From Kineococcus endophyticus (GTDB lineage: Bacteria > Actinomycetota > Actinomycetes > Actinomycetales > Kineococcaceae), in NCBI RefSeq assembly GCF_040796495.1, contig NZ_JBFNQN010000005.1, positions 186,001-250,000 of the forward strand: a stretch of DNA of 64,000 nucleotides. The letters are read 5' to 3'. Below the pieces are notes generated by a model that saw only the letters and a list, made by a program, of their open reading frames with translations, made no database searches and had not been told where the DNA came from. Positions 1-8,806 of this stretch are shown here, piece after piece. The position numbers and the translations under genes are program-made. Numbering within the stretch: the first letter of the stretch is position 1; the number at the start of each line of letters is the position of its first letter.

Positions 1-1344
1 CTCGCCGCCGACCTGGGCGATGGCGGCGCCGATGGCGTTGGCCACGGCGAAGTTCTCCGGGCGCAGGACCTCGCCGGCTCCGGCGAGGCGGTCCGGCAGC
101 AGCACCGACCCGCCGCCCACGGCCACGACGGGCAACGGCTGCGCCGAGGTGCGCATGCGGTCCACGGCGTCGGCCACGTCGACCGCGATCCGCTCCAGCG
201 CCGCGCGGACGAACGCGGGGTCGAGGTGGGCGACGCGGGAGGCGTCGCCGATGTCCGCACGGCCCGCCGCGACGGCGATGTCCGTCGCCGTCAGCGTCGA
301 CCCGCCGAAGACGAGCGCCTCCTCGACGAGCCGGAAACCCACCGACTCCGGCCCGACGCGCACGGCGGAACCCTCACCGCGCACGAGGGAACCACCGCCG
401 ATGCCGATGGAGAGCACGTCCGGCATCCGGAAGTTCGTGCGGATCCCCGCGACGCTGACCTCGGTCGTGGCCTCGCGCGGGAAACCTCGCTGCAGGACAC
501 CGACGTCGGAGGTGGTGCCGCCGACGTCGACGACCGCGCAGGTGTGGACGCCGGACAGGACCGCCGCCCCGCGCATGGAGTTCGTCGGCCCCGAGGCGAA
601 CGTCGAGACCGGGTAGCGGCGGGCGTGCTCGACGTCCAGCAGGGTGCCGTCGTTGCTGCTGAGGTAGATCGGGGCGTCGATGCCGGCCCCGGCCACCGAG
701 GCCCGCAACCCGTCGACGATGCCGCCGGCCAGTTCCCGCAGCGCCGCGTTGACGACCGTCGCGTTCTCCCGCTCCAGCAACCCGATGCGGCCGATCTCGT
801 GCGACAGCGAGATGGCGACGTGGGGCAGTTCGGCGGCCAGCACCTCGGCGGCGCGCAGCTCGAACTCGGTGTTGACGGGCGAGAACACCGACGTGATGGC
901 CACGCTGCGGACCCCGTGGGCCGCCATGTCCGCGGCGTGGCGGCGCAGTTCGTCCTCGTCGAGCGCGGAGATCGTCCGGCCGTCGAACTCGTGCCCGCCG
1001 TGGGCGAGGTAGGCGCGCCCGGAGACGGCCTGCACGAGGCGTTCGGGCCAGTCGACCATCGGCGGCAGCGAGGCCGTCGCCGGCAGCCCCAGGCGCAGGG
1101 CCGCGGTGGGGGCGAGCCGTCGGGCCTCGACGAGGGCGTTGATGAAGTGCGTCGTGCCGATCATCACGGCCCGCACCCCGGCCGGGTCGAACGCCCGGCG
1201 GTCCTGCAGACCCGACAGGGCCGCGACGATCCCGCCGGAGACGTCGGCGCTCGTGGAGCACTTGACGGCGGCCAGGACGGACCCGTCGTCGTCGAGCAGG
1301 ACCGCGTCCGTGTTGGTGCCGCCGACGTCGATGCCGATGCGCAT
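1..1344 (-). CDS. Hydantoinase/oxoprolinase family protein (HyuA-like), 3' end cut by window edge
   Basis: The frame runs from an ATG at 1344 off the left edge, giving the first 448 residues. It opens with the sugar-kinase-like phosphate motif GIDVGGTNTD (residues 4-13), and a second motif, DVGGTTSDVG, lies near residue 270. Both are typical of the ATP-binding HyuA half of N-methylhydantoinase/5-oxoprolinase enzymes, which open cyclic amides with ATP. The start is supported by GAGAGG a few bases upstream. It follows an NCS1 permease by 42 bp on the same strand, so a transported cyclic amide or nucleobase-like substrate is likely. The HyuB partner is not visible and would lie to the left. Exact substrate unknown. 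Confidence 0.85.
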   Translation of the reverse strand, partial: MRIGIDVGGTNTDAVLLDDDGSVLAAVKCSTSADVSGGIVAALSGLQDRRAFDPAGVRAVMIGTTHFINALVEARRLAPTAALRLGLPATASLPPMVDWPERLVQAVSGRAYLAHGGHEFDGRTISALDEDELRRHAADMAAHGVRSVAITSVFSPVNTEFELRAAEVLAAELPHVAISLSHEIGRIGLLERENATVVNAALRELAGGIVDGLRASVAGAGIDAPIYLSSNDGTLLDVEHARRYPVSTFASGPTNSMRGAAVLSGVHTCAVVDVGGTTSDVGVLQRGFPREATTEVSVAGIRTNFRMPDVLSIGIGGGSLVRGEGSAVRVGPESVGFRLVEEALVFGGSTLTATDIAVAAGRADIGDASRVAHLDPAFVRAALERIAVDVADAVDRMRTSAQPLPVVAVGGGSVLLPDRLAGAGEVLRPENFAVANAIGAAIAQVGGE

Positions 1345-1386
1345 GGGGTTTCCTCTCGGGTGGTGCGGGCGGTCGGACGGTGGCGG

Positions 1387-2742
1387 TCAGACGGTGGCGG
1401 TCGCGGTGCTGGCGGGTTCGACGACCTCGCCGTCGGTGGTCCGGCTCGTGCCGACCTCGCGCAGCAGACCAGCGCGCCCGGCGACGACGTACAGGACGAA
1501 GGAGATGACGAGCGAGTTCACCGACCCCAGCCCGACGTGGACGAAGTACCCGAACAGCGACGCCACGGCCCACACGACGAGCGTCGCGGGGACCCACGTC
1601 GGGGAGGTCTCGGGGACGGCGTCCCCGTCGGCGCGCGAGCTCTCCAGGACCCCGCGCCACTTCTTCACGACGAAGTACTCCGCGACCATGATCCCGGCGA
1701 TGGGCGGGAACACGACGCCGAGGACGATGAGGAACCCGGTGAGCTGACCGAGGATCCCGGCCGCGGCGAGCAGGCTCCCGACGACCCCGATGACGGCCGT
1801 CGTGGCGGCGCGGTTGACGCGGCGACCGGTGACGGTGCCGATGAAGTTCACGACCCCGAGACCGGAGGAGTAGAGGTTCCAGTCGTTGATCTTGACCGTG
1901 CCGAGCAGGACGACGAGGACCGCGACCCAGCCGACGGAGGACGTGAGGATCGTCGTGATCTCGCTGGAGCCGATGGCGTGGGCGAGCAGGACGCCCGACA
2001 TCCCGATGACGTACTCCCCCAGCGTGAACCCCACGACGGTCTGCTTGACGACGTCGGCGCTGGACTTGTTGAACCGCGTCATGTCGGGGGTGATGACCGC
2101 CCCGACGATGAACCCGCCGGCCACGAGCGTGGTCCCGGTCGCCAGGCTGATGGGCTCACCCGGCGGCGGGGTCGACATGAGGGCGCCGACGTCGCTCTTG
2201 GACAGCTCGGCGATGATCGCCCAGCCGACGAGGACGAGGAACGCGGGCACCGTGACGTACGCGGTCCAGGCCATCGACCCGAACCCGAAGATGCAGATGG
2301 CCGTGACGACGAGCCCGAAGAGGATCGACCACCCCCAGGCGGGCAGCCCGCCGAGGGTGCTGGCGAGCCCCTGGGCCGAGACCGCGGACTGGATGCCGAA
2401 CCAGCCGATGAGGCTGATGCCGATGGCCAGGCCGATGAGCGCCGATCCGCCGCGCCCGAACCCGAGCCAGCGCGCGACCATCGAGGTCGACATGCCCTCG
2501 CGGGAGCCGATGATGCCGACGAAGATCGAGACGACCTCGAGGATGACGGCGCCGAACGTGAACGCCCAGAACGCCGTCCAGAAGCTCATCCCGAACCCCA
2601 GCGTGGCGCCGAGGAGGAACTGGCTCAGGGCCGACACCTGGCCGAAGCGCTGGATCGCGACGGACCACCACGTGTAGCGGGCGGTCATGGGGACGCGGCC
2701 GAGCGCGTGGTCGTCGGCGGTGTGTCCTGCTGCACCTGACAT
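1387..2742 (-). CDS. NCS1 / cytosine-permease-type transporter
   Basis: A 451-residue polytopic membrane protein with about twelve hydrophobic segments, starting MSGAAGHTADDHALGRVPMT at 2742. The N-terminal TARYTWWSVAIQRFGQ stretch and a following long series of Gly-rich helices are typical of NCS1 nucleobase/cytosine (CodB-like) permeases. The family imports pyrimidines, purines, hydantoins or allantoin by cation symport across the inner membrane. The open frame extends 40 codons further upstream, but those residues look non-native and the chosen ATG has GGGAG just upstream. It precedes the hydantoinase-type gene by 42 bp, probably in one operon, which favours a hydantoin-like or related cyclic substrate. 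Substrate is inferred from context only. Confidence 0.8.
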   Translation of the reverse strand: MSGAAGHTADDHALGRVPMTARYTWWSVAIQRFGQVSALSQFLLGATLGFGMSFWTAFWAFTFGAVILEVVSIFVGIIGSREGMSTSMVARWLGFGRGGSALIGLAIGISLIGWFGIQSAVSAQGLASTLGGLPAWGWSILFGLVVTAICIFGFGSMAWTAYVTVPAFLVLVGWAIIAELSKSDVGALMSTPPPGEPISLATGTTLVAGGFIVGAVITPDMTRFNKSSADVVKQTVVGFTLGEYVIGMSGVLLAHAIGSSEITTILTSSVGWVAVLVVLLGTVKINDWNLYSSGLGVVNFIGTVTGRRVNRAATTAVIGVVGSLLAAAGILGQLTGFLIVLGVVFPPIAGIMVAEYFVVKKWRGVLESSRADGDAVPETSPTWVPATLVVWAVASLFGYFVHVGLGSVNSLVISFVLYVVAGRAGLLREVGTSRTTDGEVVEPASTATATV

Positions 2743-2844
2743 GAGGGGCTCCCGGGGTCCGGAGGGGCGGGGAGAGCGGGTTGAGAGGACGCTAGGGGCG
2801 GCACCCCGGGCCGTCACGGGGCGGACGGCCCAGGGCGCGCGGTA

Positions 2845-2867
2845 GGGCTGTGCGGATCGCACAACCC
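2845..2867. promoter_or_regulatory. Near-perfect inverted repeat upstream of the NCS1 permease
   Basis: Arms GGGcTGTGCG and CGCACAaCCC are separated by GAT; nine of ten positions pair. It lies about 103 bp upstream of the NCS1 permease start and 15 bp beyond the stop of the amino-acid permease. It could be an operator for the permease-hydantoinase pair or a terminator for the gene before it. There is no T-tract on the minus strand, so an operator is at least as likely. Confidence 0.45.
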
Positions 2868-2881
2868 ACGCCTCGTCGTGG

Positions 2882-4276
2882 TCAGACGCGTTCGGCGACC
2901 GCGGCGTCCGACGCCTCGAAGGAGACCGAGCGGCCCAGGCGGTGCAGGACGAGGAGGACGACCCCGCCGACGGCGAGCCAGACGAGACCGCCGACCTTGG
3001 CGTGGACGTCGGCGTTCCACAGGACGTAGCCGATGATCGCGAACCCGATGAGCGGGACGACCAGGTGCGTCCCGTACGTCCTCTGCCGGCGCTTGAGCAG
3101 GTGGTGCGAGACCACGGAGACGTGCAGCAGCAGGAACGACGTCAGCGCACCGAAGTTGCACAGCGAGGCGAGCAGGTTGATCTGGCCCACGAAGAACAAC
3201 CCCAGGACGAGGCTGAGCCCGGCCACGAGCAGGATCGCGCGCTGCGGCACCTGCCGGACGGGGTCCACGCGGCGCAGGAACTGCGGCAGCTGGCGGTCGC
3301 GGGCCATCGAGAACAGCAACCGCGACGTCGCGGCCTGGGCCACGAGGGAGTTCGCGATGGCCGCCCCGACCGCGACGGCGATCGCGATGACGACCTGCAG
3401 CCAGGGCCCCGCGATCGTGCGGGCGATGTCGTAGAAGGCGTTGTTCGAGGCGTCGGCGTCCGGGAACGCCGTGATCCCGGGGACGAGCAGGGAAGCGAGC
3501 CACGTCTGGAGCACGAAGAGGAACGCCACGACACAGAGGGCGAGCAGGGTGGCGCGGCCCACGACCCGGTTCCCGCCGGTCGTCTCCTCCGACATGGTGG
3601 AGATCGCGTCGAACCCGAGGAACGACAGGACGGCGACGCTGAGCGCCGTGAACACCAGCGGGGTGGAGAACTCCGCCGGGTTGTAGAAGGGCAGCGTCGA
3701 CCAGTGCGCCCCGCCCACCCCGCGGGAGATCGCGGACACGGCCAGGACGACGAACACCACCAGGACCGCGAGCTGGGCGACGAGGAACACCATGTTCGCG
3801 CGGTTCGTCGTCTCGACCCCCCGCAGGTTCACGACGGTGTTGAGCAGGACGAACCCGATGATCCAGACCTGCTGCGGGACACCGGGGACGACCGAGGCCA
3901 TGGCGTTGGCGCCGATGACGTACAGCAGGGTGGGGACGAGCAGGTAGTCGAGCAGGATCGCCCAGCCGGCGAGGAACCCGACGGGCGGGGCGATGCCGCG
4001 GCCGGCGTAGGCGTACACGGACCCGGCGACGGGGAACGCGCGCGACATCTGCTGATAGCTGACGGCAGTGAACACCATGGCCACGAACCCGATGAGGTAC
4101 GTCAGCGGGACCATGCCGTGCGAGGCGTCGAAGACCCCGCCGAAGATCGAGAACGGCGCGATCGGGACCATGAAGACCATGCCGTAGACGACGAGGTGCC
4201 GCAGCTTCAGCCCGCGCTTGAGCTCCTGGGCGTAGCCGAACTCGGACAGCTCACCGGTGCCGGTGGGGGTGCTCAT
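2882..4276 (-). CDS. APC-superfamily amino acid permease
   Basis: A 464-residue, twelve-helix permease of the amino acid-polyamine-organocation superfamily. The N-terminus reads ELKRGLKLRHLVVYGMVFM, followed by the Gly-rich first helix usual for the family, and the SxxGFDAISTMSEE-type segment near residue 235 matches the conserved loop of APC transporters. The start ATG at 4276 overlaps the stop of the upstream hydrolase gene by four bases (ATGA), so the two are translationally coupled. The longer open frame upstream is the antisense-like reading of the hydrolase and is not used. Function as uptake of amino acids released by the coupled hydrolase is inference. Confidence 0.85.
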   Translation of the reverse strand: MSTPTGTGELSEFGYAQELKRGLKLRHLVVYGMVFMVPIAPFSIFGGVFDASHGMVPLTYLIGFVAMVFTAVSYQQMSRAFPVAGSVYAYAGRGIAPPVGFLAGWAILLDYLLVPTLLYVIGANAMASVVPGVPQQVWIIGFVLLNTVVNLRGVETTNRANMVFLVAQLAVLVVFVVLAVSAISRGVGGAHWSTLPFYNPAEFSTPLVFTALSVAVLSFLGFDAISTMSEETTGGNRVVGRATLLALCVVAFLFVLQTWLASLLVPGITAFPDADASNNAFYDIARTIAGPWLQVVIAIAVAVGAAIANSLVAQAATSRLLFSMARDRQLPQFLRRVDPVRQVPQRAILLVAGLSLVLGLFFVGQINLLASLCNFGALTSFLLLHVSVVSHHLLKRRQRTYGTHLVVPLIGFAIIGYVLWNADVHAKVGGLVWLAVGGVVLLVLHRLGRSVSFEASDAAVAERV

Positions 4277-5208
4277 CGGGTGACTCCTGCGGGGAGGGGG
4301 GCGCCGGCCAGGAAGGCGTCGACGACGTCGAGGTACAGCTGCGGTTCCTCGACGTGGGGCATGTGGCTGGACTCCTCGAACCGCACCCAGGTGGCACCGG
4401 GGACTCGGTCGACGAAGGGGGCGACGCACTCGTCGGTGGCCTCGTCGTAACGGCCGTTGAGGACGAGCGTGCGGGCCTGGACCCGGGGCAGCCGGTCCTC
4501 GATGGTCCAGCCGGTGTTCGTCCCCGTGACGTGGAACTCCGTCGGGCCGTTCATGGTGTGGTAGACGGTCGGGTCCTCGTCGATCCAGGCGAACGTGCGG
4601 GCGACGTCGGCGGGCATGGGCTGCACGCGGCAGACGTGCCGGGCGTAGAACTCGGCGGTCGCGGCCTGGTAGTCGGGGTGGTCGATCGTGCCGTCGGCCT
4701 CGTGGGTGTCGAGGGCGGCGCGGACGTCGGCGGGCAGTTCGGCCCGCAGGGCCAGCGCGGCGCGCGACCAGGTGTCCATGCAGGCGGGCGAGTTCGCGAT
4801 GACCAGGGACCGCAGCCCGGCCGGGCGCAGGACGGCGTGCTCGGCCGCGAGCATCCCGCCCCACGACTGCCCGAGGACGTCGTACTCCCCGGCGATGCCG
4901 AGACCGGCCAGGACGGAGTCGAGCTGGTCGAGGAACAGCTGCGGGGTCCAGAACTCCGGGCCCGCGTCGGGCAGGTGGGTGGAGCGGCCGTTCCCGAGCT
5001 GGTCGTAGTGCACGACGGGGATGCCGCGCTCGGCGAGGTCGGCGAGCGCCAGCAGGTAGTCCATCGTGCAGCCGGGGCCGCCGTGCAGGACGACGAGCGG
5101 GCGGCGGGCGGCGCCGTCGAGGTCGCCGGTGACGCGGACGGCGGTGGTGTGGTCGCCGAACGGGAGCGTGAGCTCGCGCACGGGTGCTGGGCTGGTCGTG
5201 GAGGGCAT
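4273..5208 (-). CDS. Proline iminopeptidase-family alpha/beta hydrolase
   Basis: A 311-residue alpha/beta hydrolase. It has the oxyanion motif HGGPGC (about residues 42-47), the nucleophile elbow GQSWGG (about 115-120), and the C-terminal catalytic His context ESSHMPHVEEP. These are hallmarks of the prolyl aminopeptidase/amino-acid amidase (peptidase S33) family, which releases N-terminal proline or hydrolyses amino-acid amides. No signal peptide is seen, so it acts in the cytoplasm. It is coupled by ATGA to the APC permease and is transcribed divergently from an FCD regulator with a palindrome in between. The pair probably imports and cleaves a proline-containing or amide substrate. Confidence 0.85.
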   Translation of the reverse strand: MPSTTSPAPVRELTLPFGDHTTAVRVTGDLDGAARRPLVVLHGGPGCTMDYLLALADLAERGIPVVHYDQLGNGRSTHLPDAGPEFWTPQLFLDQLDSVLAGLGIAGEYDVLGQSWGGMLAAEHAVLRPAGLRSLVIANSPACMDTWSRAALALRAELPADVRAALDTHEADGTIDHPDYQAATAEFYARHVCRVQPMPADVARTFAWIDEDPTVYHTMNGPTEFHVTGTNTGWTIEDRLPRVQARTLVLNGRYDEATDECVAPFVDRVPGATWVRFEESSHMPHVEEPQLYLDVVDAFLAGAPLPAGVTR

Positions 5209-5228
5209 GAGCGCGAGCGTGCCGACTC

Positions 5229-5251
5229 AATGGTCAATGGACAAGACCATT
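5229..5251. promoter_or_regulatory. 23-bp palindrome, probable FCD/GntR regulator operator
   Basis: Perfect 7-bp arms AATGGTC and GACCATT flank a 9-bp spacer between two divergent starts. It lies 20 bp from the hydrolase ATG and 41 bp from the regulator ATG. TGGTC/GACCA arms are close to the TNGTNNNACNA-like sites of FadR-type regulators. A plausible plus-strand promoter (TGGACA, then TAACGC 18 bp later) overlaps it. Binding by the adjacent regulator, with autoregulation, is inference. Confidence 0.65.
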
Positions 5252-5292
5252 AACCAGAACGTAACGCGAGGTGGGCCTGAGATGATCGGCGC

Positions 5293-6090
5293 ATGCCGAC
5301 CGCCCGAGGAGGACCGTCCCTCGCCCCGGCCCGGCCGCGCACCAGCGTCGAGGCCGTCGTCGACCGCCTCATCACCGCGATCGCCGTCCGCGACTTCGCC
5401 CCGGGGGAACGCCTGCCCGCCCAACGCGAGCTGGCCGAGCTCCTCGGCGTCAGCCGCCCCACGCTGCGGGCGGCCCTCGACGAGCTGACCCGCGCCGGGT
5501 TCGTCGCCACCAGCCGGGGGCGCGCGGGCGGCACCTGGGTGCTGGAGGGCAGCGACGAGCGGACCGCGGGCGCAGTGTCCCGGACGTTGCGGCCCAGCTG
5601 GTCCGAGCTGGAGGAGTCCTTCGACCTGCGGCGGCTCGTCGAGGCGACGGTCGCGCGGACGGCCGCCCTGCGGCACACGACCCAGGACGCCGACCGCCTG
5701 CGCACCGCGCTCGCCGCCTACGTCGATGCGGCCGGCGACCCCGACACGTCCCGGCGCACCGACGCCGCCCTGCACGACGCCGTCTGCGCCGCGGCCCACA
5801 ACTCCCAGCTCACGCAGCTGAGCCGCGAGCTCCTGGCCCGCGTCAACCTCGGGCTCGTCTGGGAACCCTTCACACGGGCCGACTACGACCGGGCCCTCCC
5901 CCAGCACGCCGAGCTCGTCGAGGCCGTCCTGGCCCGCGACGCCGAACGCGCCGGAGCCGTGGCGCACGAGCACTTCGGCATCACCGAGGACCGCATCCGG
6001 GCTGCCGTCGGCCCCGCCCCCACCGGCGTCTCCCCCGACGGACCCGACGAGGTGCAGGACGGGACGGGGAGCGCGACCATGCTCGCGTGA
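5293..6090 (+). CDS. FCD-domain GntR-family transcriptional regulator
   Basis: A 265-residue regulator. The winged helix-turn-helix occupies about residues 17-80, with the typical run PGERLPAQRELAELLGVSRP followed by LRAALDELTRAG. The C-terminal all-helical FCD ligand domain includes DAALHDAVCAAAHNS and EHFG near residue 230, with spaced Asp/His residues that bind metal in this family. It is divergent from the hydrolase-permease pair and shares a palindrome with it, so it most likely represses that pair in response to a small acid or amino-acid-like effector. Its stop overlaps the start of the next gene (GTGA). No clear Shine-Dalgarno precedes the ATG. Confidence 0.88.
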   Translation: MPTARGGPSLAPARPRTSVEAVVDRLITAIAVRDFAPGERLPAQRELAELLGVSRPTLRAALDELTRAGFVATSRGRAGGTWVLEGSDERTAGAVSRTLRPSWSELEESFDLRRLVEATVARTAALRHTTQDADRLRTALAAYVDAAGDPDTSRRTDAALHDAVCAAAHNSQLTQLSRELLARVNLGLVWEPFTRADYDRALPQHAELVEAVLARDAERAGAVAHEHFGITEDRIRAAVGPAPTGVSPDGPDEVQDGTGSATMLA

Positions 6091-6926
6091 GCAGCGACGC
6101 GTCCCTCAGCCCCCGGCGCACCGGCGCCCTGACCGGCCACGGCTCGTCCGACACCGTGCGGCAGGGGGTGGTCGCGGCGAGCGCCGTCCTCGGGATCGTC
6201 GGCGCCACCATCGGCTCGGGGGCGTTCGGCGGGACGCCCATCGCCTCGGCCGCCGGCGGCGCGCTGAGCGCCGACTCGACGCTGGTCGCCCCGGCCGGGC
6301 CGGCGTTCGCCGTCTGGTCGGTGATCTACACCGGGCTCGCGGGCCTGGCCGTGTGGCAGGCGCTGCCGAAGCACCGGGAGGACCCGCGCCAGCGCAGCAC
6401 CGGCTGGTGGACGGCTGCCTCCCTCGTCCTGAACGCCGTCTGGATCGGCACGGTGCAGCTGGGGTCGGTCTGGCTGTCGGTCGTCGTCATCAGCGTGCTG
6501 CTGCTCGTGCTCGTCAAGACCTTCGGCGCGCTGCTGGCCGACCGGCCGCGCACCCGCGTCGAGGCCGTCCTGGTCGACGGCAGCACCGGTCTGTACCTGG
6601 GGTGGGTGTCGATCGCGACCGTGGCCAACGTGGCCGCCGCCCTGCGCAGCAGCGGCCTGACGAGCGGTGAGACGGGCTGGGCCGTCGCGGTCCTGGGCGT
6701 GGCCACCGGTGTCGGGGTGTTCACCGCCGTGCGCAGCCGCGGTCGCCTCGCCTACGGCGCGGGGCTCGCGTGGGGCCTGGGCTGGGTCGCCGCCGCCCGC
6801 GGCGGGGCCGAGCAGAACACGTCCACGACCGTGGCCGTGAGCGCGGGCATCGCCGCCGCGGTGGTCGCGGGGACCACCGTGGCGGCGCGCCTGCTCAGCC
6901 GCGGACGACGGCTGCGACGCGGCTGA
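6087..6926 (+). CDS. TspO/MBR-like (tryptophan-rich sensory) membrane protein
   Basis: A 279-residue membrane protein with a GTG start overlapping the regulator stop. About seven or eight hydrophobic segments are visible. The stretch [20 protein letters not shown] (near residue 72) is the pattern seen in TspO-related tryptophan-rich sensory proteins, followed by further Trp-bearing helices (GWWTAAS, SVWLSVV, LGWVS). Family members bind tetrapyrroles or act in stress signalling, but the role here is unknown. It is longer than classical TspO (about 160 residues). The last 32 bp overlap the 3' end of proS on the other strand. Family assignment is moderate. Confidence 0.6.
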   Translation: MSSDASLSPRRTGALTGHGSSDTVRQGVVAASAVLGIVGATIGSGAFGGTPIASAAGGALSADSTLVAPAGPAFAVWSVIYTGLAGLAVWQALPKHREDPRQRSTGWWTAASLVLNAVWIGTVQLGSVWLSVVVISVLLLVLVKTFGALLADRPRTRVEAVLVDGSTGLYLGWVSIATVANVAAALRSSGLTSGETGWAVAVLGVATGVGVFTAVRSRGRLAYGAGLAWGLGWVAAARGGAEQNTSTTVAVSAGIAAAVVAGTTVAARLLSRGRRLRRG

Positions 6927-8655
6927 CGGCCTCGCCGACGGGCACCTGCTCGGAGTCGCCGCTGCGGCGGTCCTTGAGCTCGACGGTCCCGTCGGCCAGG
7001 CCCTTGCCGACGACGAGGATCGTCGGCACGCCCACGAGCTCGGCGTCCTTGAACTTCACCCCGGGCGAGACCTTCGGGCGGTCGTCGTAGAGGACCTCGA
7101 TCCCCTGCGCGACGAGCTCGCCCGCGATGCGCTCCGCGGTCTCGAAGACGGCCGCGTCCTTGCCCGTGGCGACGACGTGCACGTCGGCCGGGGCGAGCTC
7201 GCGGGGCCACACGAGGCCCTTGTCGTCGTGGTTGCCCTCGGCGACGCACGCCATGGCGCGCGTGACGCCGATGCCGTAGGAGCCCATCGTCACGACGACC
7301 TGCTTGCCGTTCTCGTCGAGGACCTTGAGGTCGAGCGCCTGGGCGAAGCGGCGGCCGAGGGCGAAGATGTGCCCGATCTCGATGCCGCGCGCCAGCTCCA
7401 GCGGGCCGGACCCGTCGGGGGCCTCGTCGCCGGCCTTCACCTCGGCGGCCTCCACGACGCCGTCCGGCGTGAAGTCGCGGCCGGCGACGAGGTCGAAGAC
7501 GTGCTTGCCGGGGGCGTCCGCACCCGTGACCCACGCCGTGCCGTCGACGACGCGCGGGTCGACGAGGTACCGGATGCCGGAGGCGTTCTCGGACCCCAGG
7601 ACACCCGGCCCGATGTACCCCTTGACGAGCGCAGAGTGCTTCGCGAAGTCGGCGGCCTCGAAGGGTTCGACCTCGGCCGGCGAGACGGCGGCCTCGAGGC
7701 GCTTGAGGTCGACCTCGCGGTCCCCGGGGACGCCGACGGCCAGCGGTTCGCGGGTCCCGTCGGGGTGCTTGAGGACGACGATGACGTTCTTGAGCGTGTC
7801 CGCCGCGGTCCAGGGACGGTCGGCGCGGGGGTGCTTCTCGTTGCTCACGGCGACGAGCGTCTCGATGGTCGGGGTGTCGGGGGTGTCCTCGACGTGCGCG
7901 GCGGGCAGCCCGTCGAACGGGATCGCCGCGGGCGCCAGCGTGGTGACGGCCTCGACGTTCGCCGCGTACCCGCCGGGCGAGCGCACGAACGTGTCCTCAC
8001 CGATCGCGGTGGGGTGCAGGAACTCCTCGCTGCGCGAACCGCCCATGGCGCCCGACATCGCCGAGACGATGACGAAGTCCAGCCCGAGGCGGCCGAAGAT
8101 CTTGACGTACGCCTCGCGGTGCAGGTCGTAGGACTTCTCCAGCCCGGCGTCGTCGACGTCGAAGCTGTAGGAGTCCTTCATCGTGAACTCGCGGCCGCGC
8201 AGGATGCCCGCGCGCGGACGCGCCTCGTCGCGGTACTTCGTCTGGATCTGGTAGATCGACAGCGGCAGGTCCTTGTACGAGGAGTACAGGTCCTTGACCA
8301 GCAGCGTGAACATCTCCTCGTGCGTGGGCGCGAGGAGGTAGTCGGCGCCCTTGCGGTCGCGCAGCTTGAAGATGCCGTCGCCGTAGTCGCTCCAGCGGTT
8401 CGTCGCCTCGTAGGGCTCGCGGGGCAGCAGCGCCGGGAAGTGGACCTCCTGGGCGCCCGCGGCGTCCATCTCCTCGCGGACGATCCCCTCGACCTTGCGC
8501 AGCACCTTCAGGCCCAGCGGCAGCCAGGTGTAGATCCCCGGCGCGGCGCGGCGGACGTACCCGGCGCGCACGAGGAGCTTGTGGCTGGCGACCTCGGCCT
8601 CGGCCGGGTCCTCCCGCAGGGTCCGCAGGAACAGCGTCGACATCCGCATCAGCAC
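6895..8655 (-). CDS. proS: Prolyl-tRNA synthetase (bacterial type)
   Basis: This 586-residue class II aminoacyl-tRNA synthetase charges tRNA-Pro with proline in the cytoplasm. Motif 2 context [18 protein letters not shown] lies near residue 140, preceded by TRxSQLF-like [14 protein letters not shown] at the N-terminus and the [20 protein letters not shown] segment. A bacterial-type editing insertion follows (about 225-400), then motif 3 ([15 protein letters not shown]) and the anticodon-binding domain. The length is normal for the family. Start is uncertain among GTG 8655, ATG 8649 and ATG 8643, and no strong ribosome site is seen. Its 3' end overlaps the convergent TspO-like gene by 32 bp. 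Confidence 0.95.
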   Translation of the reverse strand: MLMRMSTLFLRTLREDPAEAEVASHKLLVRAGYVRRAAPGIYTWLPLGLKVLRKVEGIVREEMDAAGAQEVHFPALLPREPYEATNRWSDYGDGIFKLRDRKGADYLLAPTHEEMFTLLVKDLYSSYKDLPLSIYQIQTKYRDEARPRAGILRGREFTMKDSYSFDVDDAGLEKSYDLHREAYVKIFGRLGLDFVIVSAMSGAMGGSRSEEFLHPTAIGEDTFVRSPGGYAANVEAVTTLAPAAIPFDGLPAAHVEDTPDTPTIETLVAVSNEKHPRADRPWTAADTLKNVIVVLKHPDGTREPLAVGVPGDREVDLKRLEAAVSPAEVEPFEAADFAKHSALVKGYIGPGVLGSENASGIRYLVDPRVVDGTAWVTGADAPGKHVFDLVAGRDFTPDGVVEAAEVKAGDEAPDGSGPLELARGIEIGHIFALGRRFAQALDLKVLDENGKQVVVTMGSYGIGVTRAMACVAEGNHDDKGLVWPRELAPADVHVVATGKDAAVFETAERIAGELVAQGIEVLYDDRPKVSPGVKFKDAELVGVPTILVVGKGLADGTVELKDRRSGDSEQVPVGEAVSRVAAVVRG

Positions 8656-8806
8656 GCCCGACAGGCTACCGGCGCACTGCGGCCGCCCTCACCGCACTTC
8701 CACTCCCCCACCCACCGACCCACCGGCCGGGGGGTTGGGATCGTTGACGCATCCAGCTCACAGGTCGAGCCCGACGTCACAGCGAGCCCGACCCCGGGCG
8801 GACGCG

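Noticed and set aside
8701-8740. A G-quadruplex upstream of proS on the minus strand
   Set aside because: Only three runs of at least three G are close together, with one run of two; too weak to claim.
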